A stretch of 34,589 nt of DNA from Microbulbifer okhotskensis. GTDB taxonomy: Bacteria > Pseudomonadota > Gammaproteobacteria > Pseudomonadales > Cellvibrionaceae. The position numbers were made by a program, and so were the translations under genes. The stretch spans positions 1 through 34,589 of the forward strand of contig NZ_JALBWM010000044.1 of NCBI RefSeq assembly GCF_023895975.1, read 5' to 3'. The notes below the pieces were generated by a model. The model worked only from the letters and a program-made list of their open reading frames with translations. It was not told the DNA's origin and did no database searches. Position 1 is the first letter of the stretch. Every line of letters starts with the position of its first letter. Below, piece by piece: positions 1 through 7,645 of the stretch.

Positions 1-36
1 CGAGCAGTACAGTGACTATGGGGCTATAGCTGCATG

Positions 37-78
37 AAACTGTCCGAAGTGTTGAGAAAACAATACGTTGGACAGTTT
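37..78. terminator. long hairpin downstream of the DUF3081 gene, possible terminator
   Basis: A perfect 9-bp inverted repeat (37-45 against 70-78, AAACTGTCC/GGACAGTTT) continues inward to 46-54 against 61-69 with one mismatch and G:U pairs, leaving a 6-nt loop at 55-60. The A-rich left side and the T run after the right arm are terminator-like. It lies about 57 nt beyond the stop of the minus-strand DUF3081 gene and could also end a plus-strand gene outside the window. The hairpin is read directly; the terminator role is inferred. Confidence 0.5.
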
Positions 79-134
79 TAAGGGGCGAAGTATTGCCATA
101 TGGGGTGAGGGAGCTTAAATGACCCGCCTTCTTC

Positions 135-395
135 TCACTCCGAGTCAAGCCTATCCAGCAACCGAATAAATTCTTCAAGCTCCTTGCGACTGGTGGAATC
201 TACAGAAAATTTATTGTGGAAGAATACGGTGAGCTTCACTTTGGGGGAATTGATGAAAAGTGTATAGCCGTCAAAGTCAGTACTAACGGTCAGGCCTTGG
301 TAATGCCACTCATTACCTTCCTTGCGCCCCTCCTTTGTCGCTTTATCAAAAACCCGCAGCGCTTGTTTGACGTTAATTGTGTGTTCGGCATCCAT
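135..395 (-). CDS. DUF3081 family protein
   Basis: This 86-residue soluble protein matches my memory of the DUF3081 family of gammaproteobacteria. Its central stretch (TDFDGYTLFI, then VKLTVFFHNKF) and its acidic C-terminus with an ELEEFI motif are the family pattern. No signal peptide or membrane segment is seen. No biochemical function is established that I know of. It is divergent from the DUF3429 gene, with a spacer of about 70 bp that must hold both promoters. The family call is fairly secure; the role is unknown. Confidence 0.75.
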   Translation of the reverse strand: MDAEHTINVKQALRVFDKATKEGRKEGNEWHYQGLTVSTDFDGYTLFINSPKVKLTVFFHNKFSVDSTSRKELEEFIRLLDRLDSE

Positions 396-467
396 TGCTG
401 CTTGCCTTTGCCGCTAAACTGGTTGTCTTGAAACGAAACTGTCGATTCACATGGAAGCTTAGACGAC

Positions 468-950
468 ATGGATACTGAAATCCATAATTACCCGCCAGTA
501 GATACTCGCCTGTTTGACTGGCTGGCTTACCTCGGTTTGATTCCATTTGTCGCTGGAATCTTTATGCAGTGGTTGGGATTTTCTATTTGGGGAGTGAGCC
601 CGCGCCTGTTGTTCACCGCCTATAGCGCGGTGATTCTCTGCTTCCTGTGCGGAACCTGGTGGGGAGCGGTGCTTAACCAGGTAGGGCATCCGCATCGCAT
701 ACTCCTGGCCCTGCTCAGCAATCTGGTGACTCTAGTGGGCTGGGGGGCGTTGTTAATGTTTCGCACTCTCTGGGCGCTACCTGTGCTGTTGCTGGCTTTT
801 GGGTTTGTTGCCTGGGCAGAAGCGCGCTTGAATCCGAACCTGCCTGGGCGCGATCAGTATTTCCGCACCCGTAGTATCGTGACTTACCTGGTGATGGCCG
901 GCCACCTGGTGATGATCCTGCTGCTCCTTCGAGTGCCTGGCGCCAACTAG
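468..950 (+). CDS. DUF3429 family integral membrane protein
   Basis: The 160-residue product has about five hydrophobic segments, roughly residues 20-38, 45-65, 75-95, 97-113 and 138-155. The first segment begins with LFDWLAYLGLIPF, and a GTWWGA motif sits near residue 64; both are typical of DUF3429 inner-membrane proteins. Function is unknown. A GGAAGC sequence lies 12-17 nt before the ATG. The nitroreductase gene follows 35 bp downstream on the same strand, so co-transcription is likely. Homologues are common in marine gammaproteobacteria (recalled, not searched). Confidence 0.75.
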   Translation: MDTEIHNYPPVDTRLFDWLAYLGLIPFVAGIFMQWLGFSIWGVSPRLLFTAYSAVILCFLCGTWWGAVLNQVGHPHRILLALLSNLVTLVGWGALLMFRTLWALPVLLLAFGFVAWAEARLNPNLPGRDQYFRTRSIVTYLVMAGHLVMILLLLRVPGAN

Positions 951-985
951 ACTGTAATCAGTGATTGAATATGGAAGTGGATTCT

Positions 986-1615
986 ATGCAAGCTGTCTCC
1001 TCAGGCGTGCTCGATCAATTGTTCAATAAAGCTCGAACCCACAGTCACTGGCAGGAAAGGTCTGTGGCTGGGGAACTCCTAAAACAGCTGTATGAGGCTG
1101 TCAGGTTCGGGCCCACCAGCGCAAACTGCTTCCCGATGCGCTTGGTATTTCTGCAAAGCCGGGAGAGCAAAGAGCGGCTCAAGCCTGCACTCAATCCTGG
1201 GAATGTTGAGAAAACAATGCAGGCCCCGGTAACGGCAATTATTGCATACGATATACGTTTTTATGAGTACCTGCCCAGGCTCTACCCGCAGACTCCAGCT
1301 CGGGAGTGGTTTTCAGATAACCCGGAATATGCGGAGGAAACCGCTTTTCGCAATGGCTCCCTACAAGGGGGCTATTTTATTTTGGCGGCGCGGGCTCTGG
1401 GACTCGATTGTGGCCCTATGTCGGGATTTGACAATGCGTTCGTAGATCACGAATTCTTCAGTGAAAAATCCTCAGCGCCGACATTTCTACAGGAACACTG
1501 CCCGGATAGCCATATCAAGTCCAATTTTTTGTGCAACCTCGGTTACGGAGAAAGTTCAAAGTTACATCCCCGCAATCCGCGCTTTGAATTTGATGAAGTC
1601 TGCAGAACCCTTTGA
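986..1615 (+). CDS. RutE-type nitroreductase (malonic semialdehyde reductase family)
   Basis: This is an FMN-dependent nitroreductase-fold protein of 209 residues. It closely follows E. coli RutE: N-terminal SSGVLDQLFNKARTH, GPTSANC near residue 44, QAPVTAIIAYD, EETAFRN, ALGLDCGPMSGFD and NLGYGESSKLHPR. RutE reduces malonic semialdehyde to 3-hydroxypropionate in the Rut pyrimidine-degradation pathway. No other rut gene is nearby, so the physiological substrate here is uncertain. The ATG at 986 was chosen because the protein then begins level with RutE and has GGAAGTGG just upstream; a TTG at 965 and an ATG at 971 are in frame but less likely. Confidence 0.85.
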   Translation: MQAVSSGVLDQLFNKARTHSHWQERSVAGELLKQLYEAVRFGPTSANCFPMRLVFLQSRESKERLKPALNPGNVEKTMQAPVTAIIAYDIRFYEYLPRLYPQTPAREWFSDNPEYAEETAFRNGSLQGGYFILAARALGLDCGPMSGFDNAFVDHEFFSEKSSAPTFLQEHCPDSHIKSNFLCNLGYGESSKLHPRNPRFEFDEVCRTL

Positions 1616-1627
1616 GCAGAGGTCCCT

Positions 1628-1711
1628 GTGAATAGAATGATTGCCTGGTTATTGAGGTTAACGTCGGCGTATGACTTTATTTATCAATTAATGTTTGGAC
1701 ACGATTCGTGA
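1628..1711 (+). CDS. possible 27-residue small ORF coupled to the next gene
   Basis: A GTG at 1628, preceded by AGAGG at 1618-1622, opens a 27-codon frame whose TGA (1709-1711) overlaps the GTG start of the next gene (1708) as GTGA. The peptide is mostly hydrophobic with scattered Arg residues (MNRMIAWLLRL at the start). The overlap is the arrangement expected for translational coupling, so this may be a leader or a small real protein. No family is recognised. The coding claim rests only on the start signal and the overlap. Confidence 0.3.
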   Translation: MNRMIAWLLRLTSAYDFIYQLMFGHDS

Positions 1712-2745
1712 TTGAAAAAAGATCTCAAACGTTACTTCATTCTGAAGCCTACTTCTTACCCAGGAATGACGAAGCGCTCTATGAATTATTTGGTCGGGAT
1801 ATCAGTCGGCGAGTTGTGGAGAGCTTTCTTGCTTTGCAAGACGTTGAGTATTTTCGTTGTGTCAGCTCGGGAAATTCGGGTATCTATACAGCTGACCAGC
1901 TGTTGATTGATTGCTATGCTAAGAAAATCAATGAGCAAGTAGTGCTTGATGAAAAATTGTTGTTTAGTCGAGCAGAGTTTGAGCCAATAATGCAGGCCTA
2001 TCGAGAGGAAACCGCGTATATGAATTTGGGGGAGGGGAATAAAGCTCTACCTTACGATGCCATTACGACAGAAGAATTTGTCTTACATCTCCAGGCGACC
2101 ATCCTAAAGGCTTTAGAGAGAAAGCGGCATGCGGATGATTTTATCGTGGTAATTCCAACCACCAGTTACAAAGGGGAATTGATATCCAAAGCTATTTGCA
2201 GTCAGGCCAAACTGGATGATGAGACTTTTGCGCGGCAATTTCAATTAGGCTTGGTTAGAAACCAGCACCTGCAATATGTTTTAAGTAAATCCTACCTCTG
2301 GACCCTGGCACATGCCTGGCCTTTTATTACTGGCAGTGAAGTGGGGGAGGGCCGATTTAAGGGCGTTGTGTTTCGACAATTTGATCTGGGGTGGAGGGGC
2401 ATTTCGTCGGAACTTGATAGCGATACCAATACCAATGTGTTCGTGATAACGGATGCAAGTTGTAGTGGCGGGGAGGCGGAGCATATTCGCAACCGCTTAC
2501 TCAGGCAGGACAGGCATGAACGATCGGCAATCATTGTCCCGTTATGCCGCAAAGAAGCGCTTTGCCGACTGGATAAGACTGCTGAAGGCAGTGCGGAAAT
2601 TGTTGCCGGTGTCGTACTGGATGACTTTAAGCGACAGTGGAAGGACGTTGGCTGCAGGGCGAGTTATAAGGTGCTACGAGGGCGTGAGGGCGAGCGCTTG
2701 GGGGCATGCGGCTACCAGAGTAATGGCTTGGATACCATTAGGTAG
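1708..2745 (+). CDS. hypothetical protein, unrecognised (345 aa)
   Basis: I do not recognise this protein. It has no signal peptide or membrane segment. It looks like a soluble mixed alpha/beta protein, with two short hydrophobic beta-like strands, DDFIVVIPTTSYKGEL near residues 142-157 and NVFVITDASCSGGEAEH near 243-259. The second ends in a small-residue turn that could bind a ligand, but no named motif can be claimed. The start is GTG and overlaps a 27-codon frame by four bases. The first half is visibly richer in A and T than its neighbours. The last 34 bases overlap the convergent DUF2269 gene. The long frame supports a real gene; the function is open. Confidence 0.65.
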   Translation: MIEKRSQTLLHSEAYFLPRNDEALYELFGRDISRRVVESFLALQDVEYFRCVSSGNSGIYTADQLLIDCYAKKINEQVVLDEKLLFSRAEFEPIMQAYREETAYMNLGEGNKALPYDAITTEEFVLHLQATILKALERKRHADDFIVVIPTTSYKGELISKAICSQAKLDDETFARQFQLGLVRNQHLQYVLSKSYLWTLAHAWPFITGSEVGEGRFKGVVFRQFDLGWRGISSELDSDTNTNVFVITDASCSGGEAEHIRNRLLRQDRHERSAIIVPLCRKEALCRLDKTAEGSAEIVAGVVLDDFKRQWKDVGCRASYKVLRGREGERLGACGYQSNGLDTIR

Positions 2746-3170
2746 ACAATGGCGATGGTGAGTGGGAAAGCGAATATACCCAGCAGGCACCAAGCTCCCA
2801 TTATCTTTCGCATTCTGGGTTCGTTGTGTTCTTCACCGGCATGCCTGCGCAACTGATACTGCAGGTAAACTACTGGTAGCCATAGCAGGAGTACCATTAT
2901 CGTCAGACCGGCGGCCAATTGCAGCCATCCCTGTTGTACCCAGCGGGGGTTAATCGCCACCATTCCCGCAGCACTGCCAAGCAGACCGAGCACCGCAGAC
3001 CCGGTGAATATCCAGTCGGCTTTTACCGTCTCTTTACTGACCCATTGCATAATCCTGGGGTCCCCGGATAACCAGCCGCGCAGAGTAAACCAGGCGATAC
3101 CGGTGCCTGTCCCCAGTACGATAATGGCGCAGAGTATATGTAGTGTTTTGAGTAGGACGTAGTAATTCAC
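2712..3170 (-). CDS. DUF2269 family integral membrane protein
   Basis: The protein has 152 residues and four predicted membrane helices, roughly residues 7-27, 52-72, 82-103 and 124-145. It opens with YVLLKTLHILCAIIVLGTG, a membrane segment carrying the conserved His-containing KxLHI motif of DUF2269 proteins; that His may bind heme or a metal, but this is not shown. It lies convergent to and overlaps the tail of the unrecognised gene at 1708-2745. Function is unknown. Confidence 0.75.
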   Translation of the reverse strand: MNYYVLLKTLHILCAIIVLGTGTGIAWFTLRGWLSGDPRIMQWVSKETVKADWIFTGSAVLGLLGSAAGMVAINPRWVQQGWLQLAAGLTIMVLLLWLPVVYLQYQLRRHAGEEHNEPRMRKIMGAWCLLGIFAFPLTIAIVYLMVSKPLLW

Positions 3171-3313
3171 AGGGCTGCTAGCCAGACTAAAGTGTGGGTA
3201 AATTAGAGGTTAAAGGGGTGAATTTCAATACCATTCACCAGTTGCTGGGAGTTTGTTGAGGTTGTGTTTGTAATTTATCTCACAAGTGAAGTTAGTTTGA
3301 ATGGGGTGAAGCC

Positions 3314-3801
3314 GTGAGATACAGGCCTGAGAAAATTATCAGTGGTGGCCAGACAGGAGCGGATACCGGCGGTTTGATCGCTGGACAGCGTCTGGGTATT
3401 GCGACTGGAGGAGCAGCTCCGCACGGGTATTGGACGGAACAGGGTGATCGACCGGAAGTTTTAAAAAGGTTTGGCCTGATTGAGCACACCTCCTCAGATC
3501 TGGCGGAGCGTACCTGGGAGAATATTCGTAACTCAGACGCCACAATCATTGTTACAATTAGCCCGCCCAGCGATGGAACCTTATTTACTATTCAGTTTGC
3601 CAGGCATCTGGGAAGCCCCACTTGGTGGTGACCCCAACTGACGTATCCTGGGTGCAATTAGTTCGGGAATTTATCGCTAAGCACCGGCCTCAAGTCCTGA
3701 GTGTTGCGGGTAATCGTGAATCCAACTCTAAAGGAATTGCAGAAGTCACGGCGGAAACCCTCCAGAGAGTTTTGAGTCGCTACTGTAAAAGTTGGAGCTA
3801 A
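3314..3801 (+). pseudogene. putative molybdenum carrier / SLOG-like nucleotide-binding protein, frameshifted
   Basis: The first part (GTG start at 3314, after GGGGTGAAG) encodes KIISGGQTGADTGGL and GIATGGAAPHGY, the phosphate-loop signature of the putative molybdenum carrier family, related to LOG/SLOG Rossmann-like proteins. It continues through SDATIIVT to about residue 100 and hits TGA at 3629-3631. The rest of the fold (LVVTPTDVSWVQLV, then VLSVAGNRESNSKGI, the expected C-terminal motif) is present without stops in another frame from about 3620 to the TAA at 3799-3801. Restoring one base in the GGAAGCCCC stretch near 3610-3618 would rejoin the two as GKPHLVVTP. This is either a natural single-base deletion or a sequencing error. 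The end overlaps the convergent antiporter gene by 4 bp. Confidence 0.8.
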
Positions 3802-5240
3802 CGCTCAAGAAATTTTTCTAGCGGGGGAGGTGCGCGCAAGCGAAGTTCGAGGTTCTGGTATCGCCCCACAGAAAACCAAAAGAATATACACAGAGCGGCA
3901 ATTGTTGTGCAAAGAGTAAAATAGTGCACCCAGGCCGGCTCAGGTCCTGCAGGTAACAGGTGGTTTTCTTCAACATTTCGGCGGCGGTTTAAAATTAACG
4001 CGTAAAAAACGACGGTCGTAATAACAAAGATGAGAGACCAGCGGGTTTGTTGGCCATCAGACCCTACCAGGGCCAGCAGGCAATATACTGCGGCAATTAA
4101 TAAGATAACGGTGAATAAATTGTACTGTCGCGGAGGCATTTTGCCGTAAGCCAGAATTCGCAATGCGATGGCAGAATAAATATAGGGCAGCAAAGTCAAA
4201 ATGACGGCTACCGAGGCAATTTTCCCAAATTGCTGGCTGGCGGTCGGCGATATGGTGGTCAATATCAGCAGGGACATCAGGACCGCAACCAGAGTTAGGC
4301 CGCTGGTGGGTACCCCTTTGTTATTGGTTTTAGCAAACAGTGCTGCGAATAACCCATCGTCTGCTGCAGCCTTGGCAGACTGGCCCACCAACAGTATCCA
4401 ACCACCAAGAGAGCCGATACAGCCAATGGCAGCGCAGAGCGCAACAATATTGGCTGCAGTGTTACCCAAGGCAAGGCGCGCGGCATCCGCAAATGGCGCC
4501 GATGAAGTAATCAGATCTTTGTTCGGCAGCATTCCCATGATCACCGATGAGCTGAGCACGTAGGCAATCGAGGCCAAAATAACACCCCCAACCGTAGCGA
4601 TAGGGACATTCTTCGTCGGTTGTTTCACAACAGCTGCGGATACCGATGCGGTTTCGACACCGATAAATGCCCAGAGAGTAAATGTCAGGCTGGCCATAAT
4701 GGCACTGGTATTACTCTTTCCCGAGACATTCCAGCTACTGGTGAAATTCCCGCTGTCAAACCACAACCAGCCAAAAACGGCGGTGCCGAGGATTGGTATC
4801 AGGACCAGTCCAGTGGTGACGGATTGAAGACGCCCCACGGTGCTGGGCCCCAAAATATTGGCATAGGTTAGCAGCCAGACAAGTGCGACTTGGGCCAGGG
4901 CGAAGGTGAGGGGGTCTCGCAAAGGCGGAAAAAAATGGGTCAGGTAGCCAAGGCCAGCGGTAATCAGTGCGACATTCCCAATCACATTGGCGAGCCAATA
5001 CACCAAGTTGGTCTGATAGCCGATGTAATCGCCAAACGCGCGCCGCGCATAGGCGTAGGGCCCCCCTGCTGCGGGATAAATCGTCGCTAGCCGTGCAAAT
5101 ACCAGTGCCAGAGAGGTGGCGCCGACAATCGTAATCAGCCAGCTGATCAGGGAAATACTGCCCACGGCGGCCAGATTGGCCGGCAGCATGAATACACCAG
5201 AGCCCATCATATTGCCTGCTACCATCAGGGTTGCTGGCAC
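3798..5240 (-). CDS. AdiC-type arginine:agmatine antiporter (APC family)
   Basis: This is a roughly 12-helix APC-superfamily antiporter that matches E. coli AdiC closely. It has the unwound TM1 motif GSG (residues 13-15), YQTNLVYW with the Tyr81 counterpart of the pH-sensing Tyr93, TLWAFIGVE with Trp190 (AdiC Trp202) and GSLGGW with Trp281 (AdiC Trp293). It should exchange external arginine for internal agmatine. Its partner decarboxylase lies directly upstream in the same operon. The listed GTG start is the first standard start codon, but the conserved HKIGLV residues before it suggest that translation begins about 13 codons earlier, at 5279, where an ATA overlaps the decarboxylase stop as ATAA behind a G6 run. 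A related basic amino-acid antiporter is possible; the AdiC-specific residues favour arginine. Confidence 0.88.
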   Translation of the reverse strand: MPATLMVAGNMMGSGVFMLPANLAAVGSISLISWLITIVGATSLALVFARLATIYPAAGGPYAYARRAFGDYIGYQTNLVYWLANVIGNVALITAGLGYLTHFFPPLRDPLTFALAQVALVWLLTYANILGPSTVGRLQSVTTGLVLIPILGTAVFGWLWFDSGNFTSSWNVSGKSNTSAIMASLTFTLWAFIGVETASVSAAVVKQPTKNVPIATVGGVILASIAYVLSSSVIMGMLPNKDLITSSAPFADAARLALGNTAANIVALCAAIGCIGSLGGWILLVGQSAKAAADDGLFAALFAKTNNKGVPTSGLTLVAVLMSLLILTTISPTASQQFGKIASVAVILTLLPYIYSAIALRILAYGKMPPRQYNLFTVILLIAAVYCLLALVGSDGQQTRWSLIFVITTVVFYALILNRRRNVEENHLLPAGPEPAWVHYFTLCTTIAALCIFFWFSVGRYQNLELRLRAPPPLEKFLER

Positions 5241-5275
5241 CAGGCCAATTTTGTGCTTCTCTTTGATTTGCTCGG

Positions 5276-7579
5276 TTATGGCAAATCCCCCCGCAGGACG
5301 TAAATACGGTAGTGTCCATCCCGTACCTCGACACCGTGGTTGTCGTGTGCAAACTCGGGGAACTCCCGGTCAAAGCTCTCTAAGGCCTTCAGGTAACTCA
5401 GTGCCGGGCTGTCAGCCTGGCCAAAATTTTCACCGGGCATCAGCAATGGAATACCAGGGGGATAGGGAACAACCCCTGTTGCAGCCGTGCGCCCCGCTAG
5501 CTGGTTGAGCGGCAGCATTTCCACATCGCCGCGAACCAGCGCTTCATAGGCCTGCACAGGGCTGCAGTCGGCGTGGGGAAGCGCGGAAAACCCCGCAGAT
5601 AGCTGTGCAGTACTGCCCAGCTTGGTCATTGTGGTAAACATGCGGTCGGCAAGGTCCTTGATTCCTATATCGCCATACCTGGGCTGTTTTTTCAGCAGAT
5701 TCGGCAAGCATTGACTGAGACTTCGGTTGGCATCGTAATCTCGTTTGAAAGCCAGTAGGGCATTGACCAGGGTGCCCCACTTACCTTTGGTGATACCGAT
5801 GGAAAACAGAAACAGAATCGTGAAGTCGGTGGTCTTCTCCACAATGATGTCGAGGTTATCCAAGTATTTGCTGACAATGCTTGCCGGTATTCCCCAGTCT
5901 GCAAGTTGGCCGTTGCGCTCAATACCGGGTGTGGTGATCGATACTTTAATCGGGTCCAACATACAATATCCGGGTTCTAAGTCACCGAAGCCGTGCCAGG
6001 CATCGTGAGGGTTTAGCAGCCAACATTTAGGTTCTCGGCATAACAGATCTGCGGGGGCGCTGTGAAAGGCGTAGTTGTGCCCGTTGTCCGGGTCGCTGAC
6101 ATGATCCGGTTGCCATCCATCAAAAAACCACTCCTCCTTGTCGCGGTACTCTTGCCTTAGGCGTGCCAATACCTGGCGGAATGCGACCGCTTCGGCAATG
6201 GATTCTCCGGTTAAGGTCCTTCCGCCTGGGCCATCCATCATCGCTGCACTGACATCATTGGATGCCATGATGGAGTAAAGCGGAGATGTGGATGCATGCA
6301 TCATAAATGCTTCGTTAAAGCGTCCGTGTTCGATGGGTTTACGCCCGTCGCGGATGTGAATCATTGATGCCTGGGATAATGCGGCGAGCAGTTTGTGAGT
6401 CGATTGTGTAGCGAATTTGCTCGGCCCCGTCTTTGCCGTTGGCTTGTCGCTGTCGTACATGGCGAAGCGATCGTGGTAGATGGGATTGAAACGGGCGTAG
6501 GAGTACCAGGCCTCGTCAAAGTGCAATCGATCCACTGACTCCCCAAGCAACTCTTCAACTCTGCGCACGTTGTAACAGAGGCCGTCGTAAGTGGAGTTGG
6601 TGATGACTGCATGAACGGCTCGGGAGCTTTTTGCATCACGGGTTAAGGGGTTTTGCTGAATGGCTTTATCAATGGCACTTGCGGTGAGCTGTTGCGGTGG
6701 CACAGGGCCGATAAGACCGTAGTGATTGCGTAAAGGCACCAGGTAAGTGGGTACAGCGCCCGACATGGTGATCGCATGCTCCACGGATTTGTGGCAGTTG
6801 CGGTCGCAGAGTGCCAGCTGCCCGCGGGTGACCGATGCCATCAGGATTACCCGGTTCGATGTTGAGGAACCGTTGGTAACATAGTAAGTCCGGTCGGCGC
6901 CAAAAACTTTTGCTGCGTACTGCTCCCCCTTGGCAATGGGGCCTGTATGGTCCAGCAGTGAACCCAACTCTGTTACTGACACAGACAGGTCAGAACGCAA
7001 CATGTTTTCCCCGAAAAAATCGTAGAACGCACGACCTGCTGGAGATTTCAGGAAAGCGGTGCCGCCGGTATGACCGGGTGTGTGCCATGAATATTCGTGC
7101 ACTCGTGCAAAATGGGTCAGGGCGCGGAACATTGGTGGTAGCACCGTGTGACGATACCGCTCTATGGCCCCCTGGATACGGCCGCCGATAAAAGTCGGGG
7201 TATCCTCCAGCATCCAGATAAAATCGTTTGCCAACTCCAGTGCCCGACGGGGCATAGTGCTGACGGTTTGCTGGTCGGCAAGAAGGAACACCGGCATTTT
7301 TTGGTTGCGTGTCCGGAGTTGCTCCAGAACTTCCAGGACGGGGCACTCGCCGTCGCCGGGAAGTGCCCAATTGATCAGCAGGCACTGTATTGCCGGATTG
7401 GTGCTCAAAATAACGCAGGCATCACTGCTGCTGACCGTTGTCACAAGGTCAATTTTGCGCTCCGACAATTCTGCTTGCAGACGTGTGGCAGCACGCCCGG
7501 GCGCACTGTTGCCGTCGACTTCTGCACTGGCCATCAAGGCCAGCATACTGTTGTAACGCTGTTGTGTGGGGTGGTGCAT
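5276..7579 (-). CDS. AdiA-type PLP-dependent arginine decarboxylase (Orn/Lys/Arg decarboxylase family)
   Basis: A fold-type I, PLP-dependent basic amino-acid decarboxylase of 767 residues, close to AdiA (about 755) and longer than most LdcC/SpeC enzymes. An N-terminal wing domain (about 1-150) is followed by the PLP domain with HTPGHTGG (166-173), LHFDEAW (Asp355) and the Schiff-base motif STHK (Lys396), then the C-terminal domain. Segments such as TTDFTILFLFSIGITKGKWGT and VPYPPGIPLLMPGENFG resemble AdiA more than LdcC or SpeC. The reaction would be arginine to agmatine plus CO2, consuming a cytoplasmic proton. Its stop overlaps the probable start of the antiporter gene, and poxB lies 66 bp upstream. 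Arginine is the best substrate guess; lysine or ornithine is not excluded. Confidence 0.9.
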   Translation of the reverse strand: MHHPTQQRYNSMLALMASAEVDGNSAPGRAATRLQAELSERKIDLVTTVSSSDACVILSTNPAIQCLLINWALPGDGECPVLEVLEQLRTRNQKMPVFLLADQQTVSTMPRRALELANDFIWMLEDTPTFIGGRIQGAIERYRHTVLPPMFRALTHFARVHEYSWHTPGHTGGTAFLKSPAGRAFYDFFGENMLRSDLSVSVTELGSLLDHTGPIAKGEQYAAKVFGADRTYYVTNGSSTSNRVILMASVTRGQLALCDRNCHKSVEHAITMSGAVPTYLVPLRNHYGLIGPVPPQQLTASAIDKAIQQNPLTRDAKSSRAVHAVITNSTYDGLCYNVRRVEELLGESVDRLHFDEAWYSYARFNPIYHDRFAMYDSDKPTAKTGPSKFATQSTHKLLAALSQASMIHIRDGRKPIEHGRFNEAFMMHASTSPLYSIMASNDVSAAMMDGPGGRTLTGESIAEAVAFRQVLARLRQEYRDKEEWFFDGWQPDHVSDPDNGHNYAFHSAPADLLCREPKCWLLNPHDAWHGFGDLEPGYCMLDPIKVSITTPGIERNGQLADWGIPASIVSKYLDNLDIIVEKTTDFTILFLFSIGITKGKWGTLVNALLAFKRDYDANRSLSQCLPNLLKKQPRYGDIGIKDLADRMFTTMTKLGSTAQLSAGFSALPHADCSPVQAYEALVRGDVEMLPLNQLAGRTAATGVVPYPPGIPLLMPGENFGQADSPALSYLKALESFDREFPEFAHDNHGVEVRDGHYRIYVLRGDLP

Positions 7580-7645
7580 GGATGGTTTTTTGCCTTGAGG
7601 TGCGGACCGCTTAAATCCATCTCATCTTTAAGGGCGTGAGAGGGG

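Noticed and set aside
4756..5373. 205-codon minus-strand frame overlapping adiC and adiA in a third frame
   Set aside because: Both overlapped genes match known families along this stretch, and the third-frame protein shows no recognisable feature.
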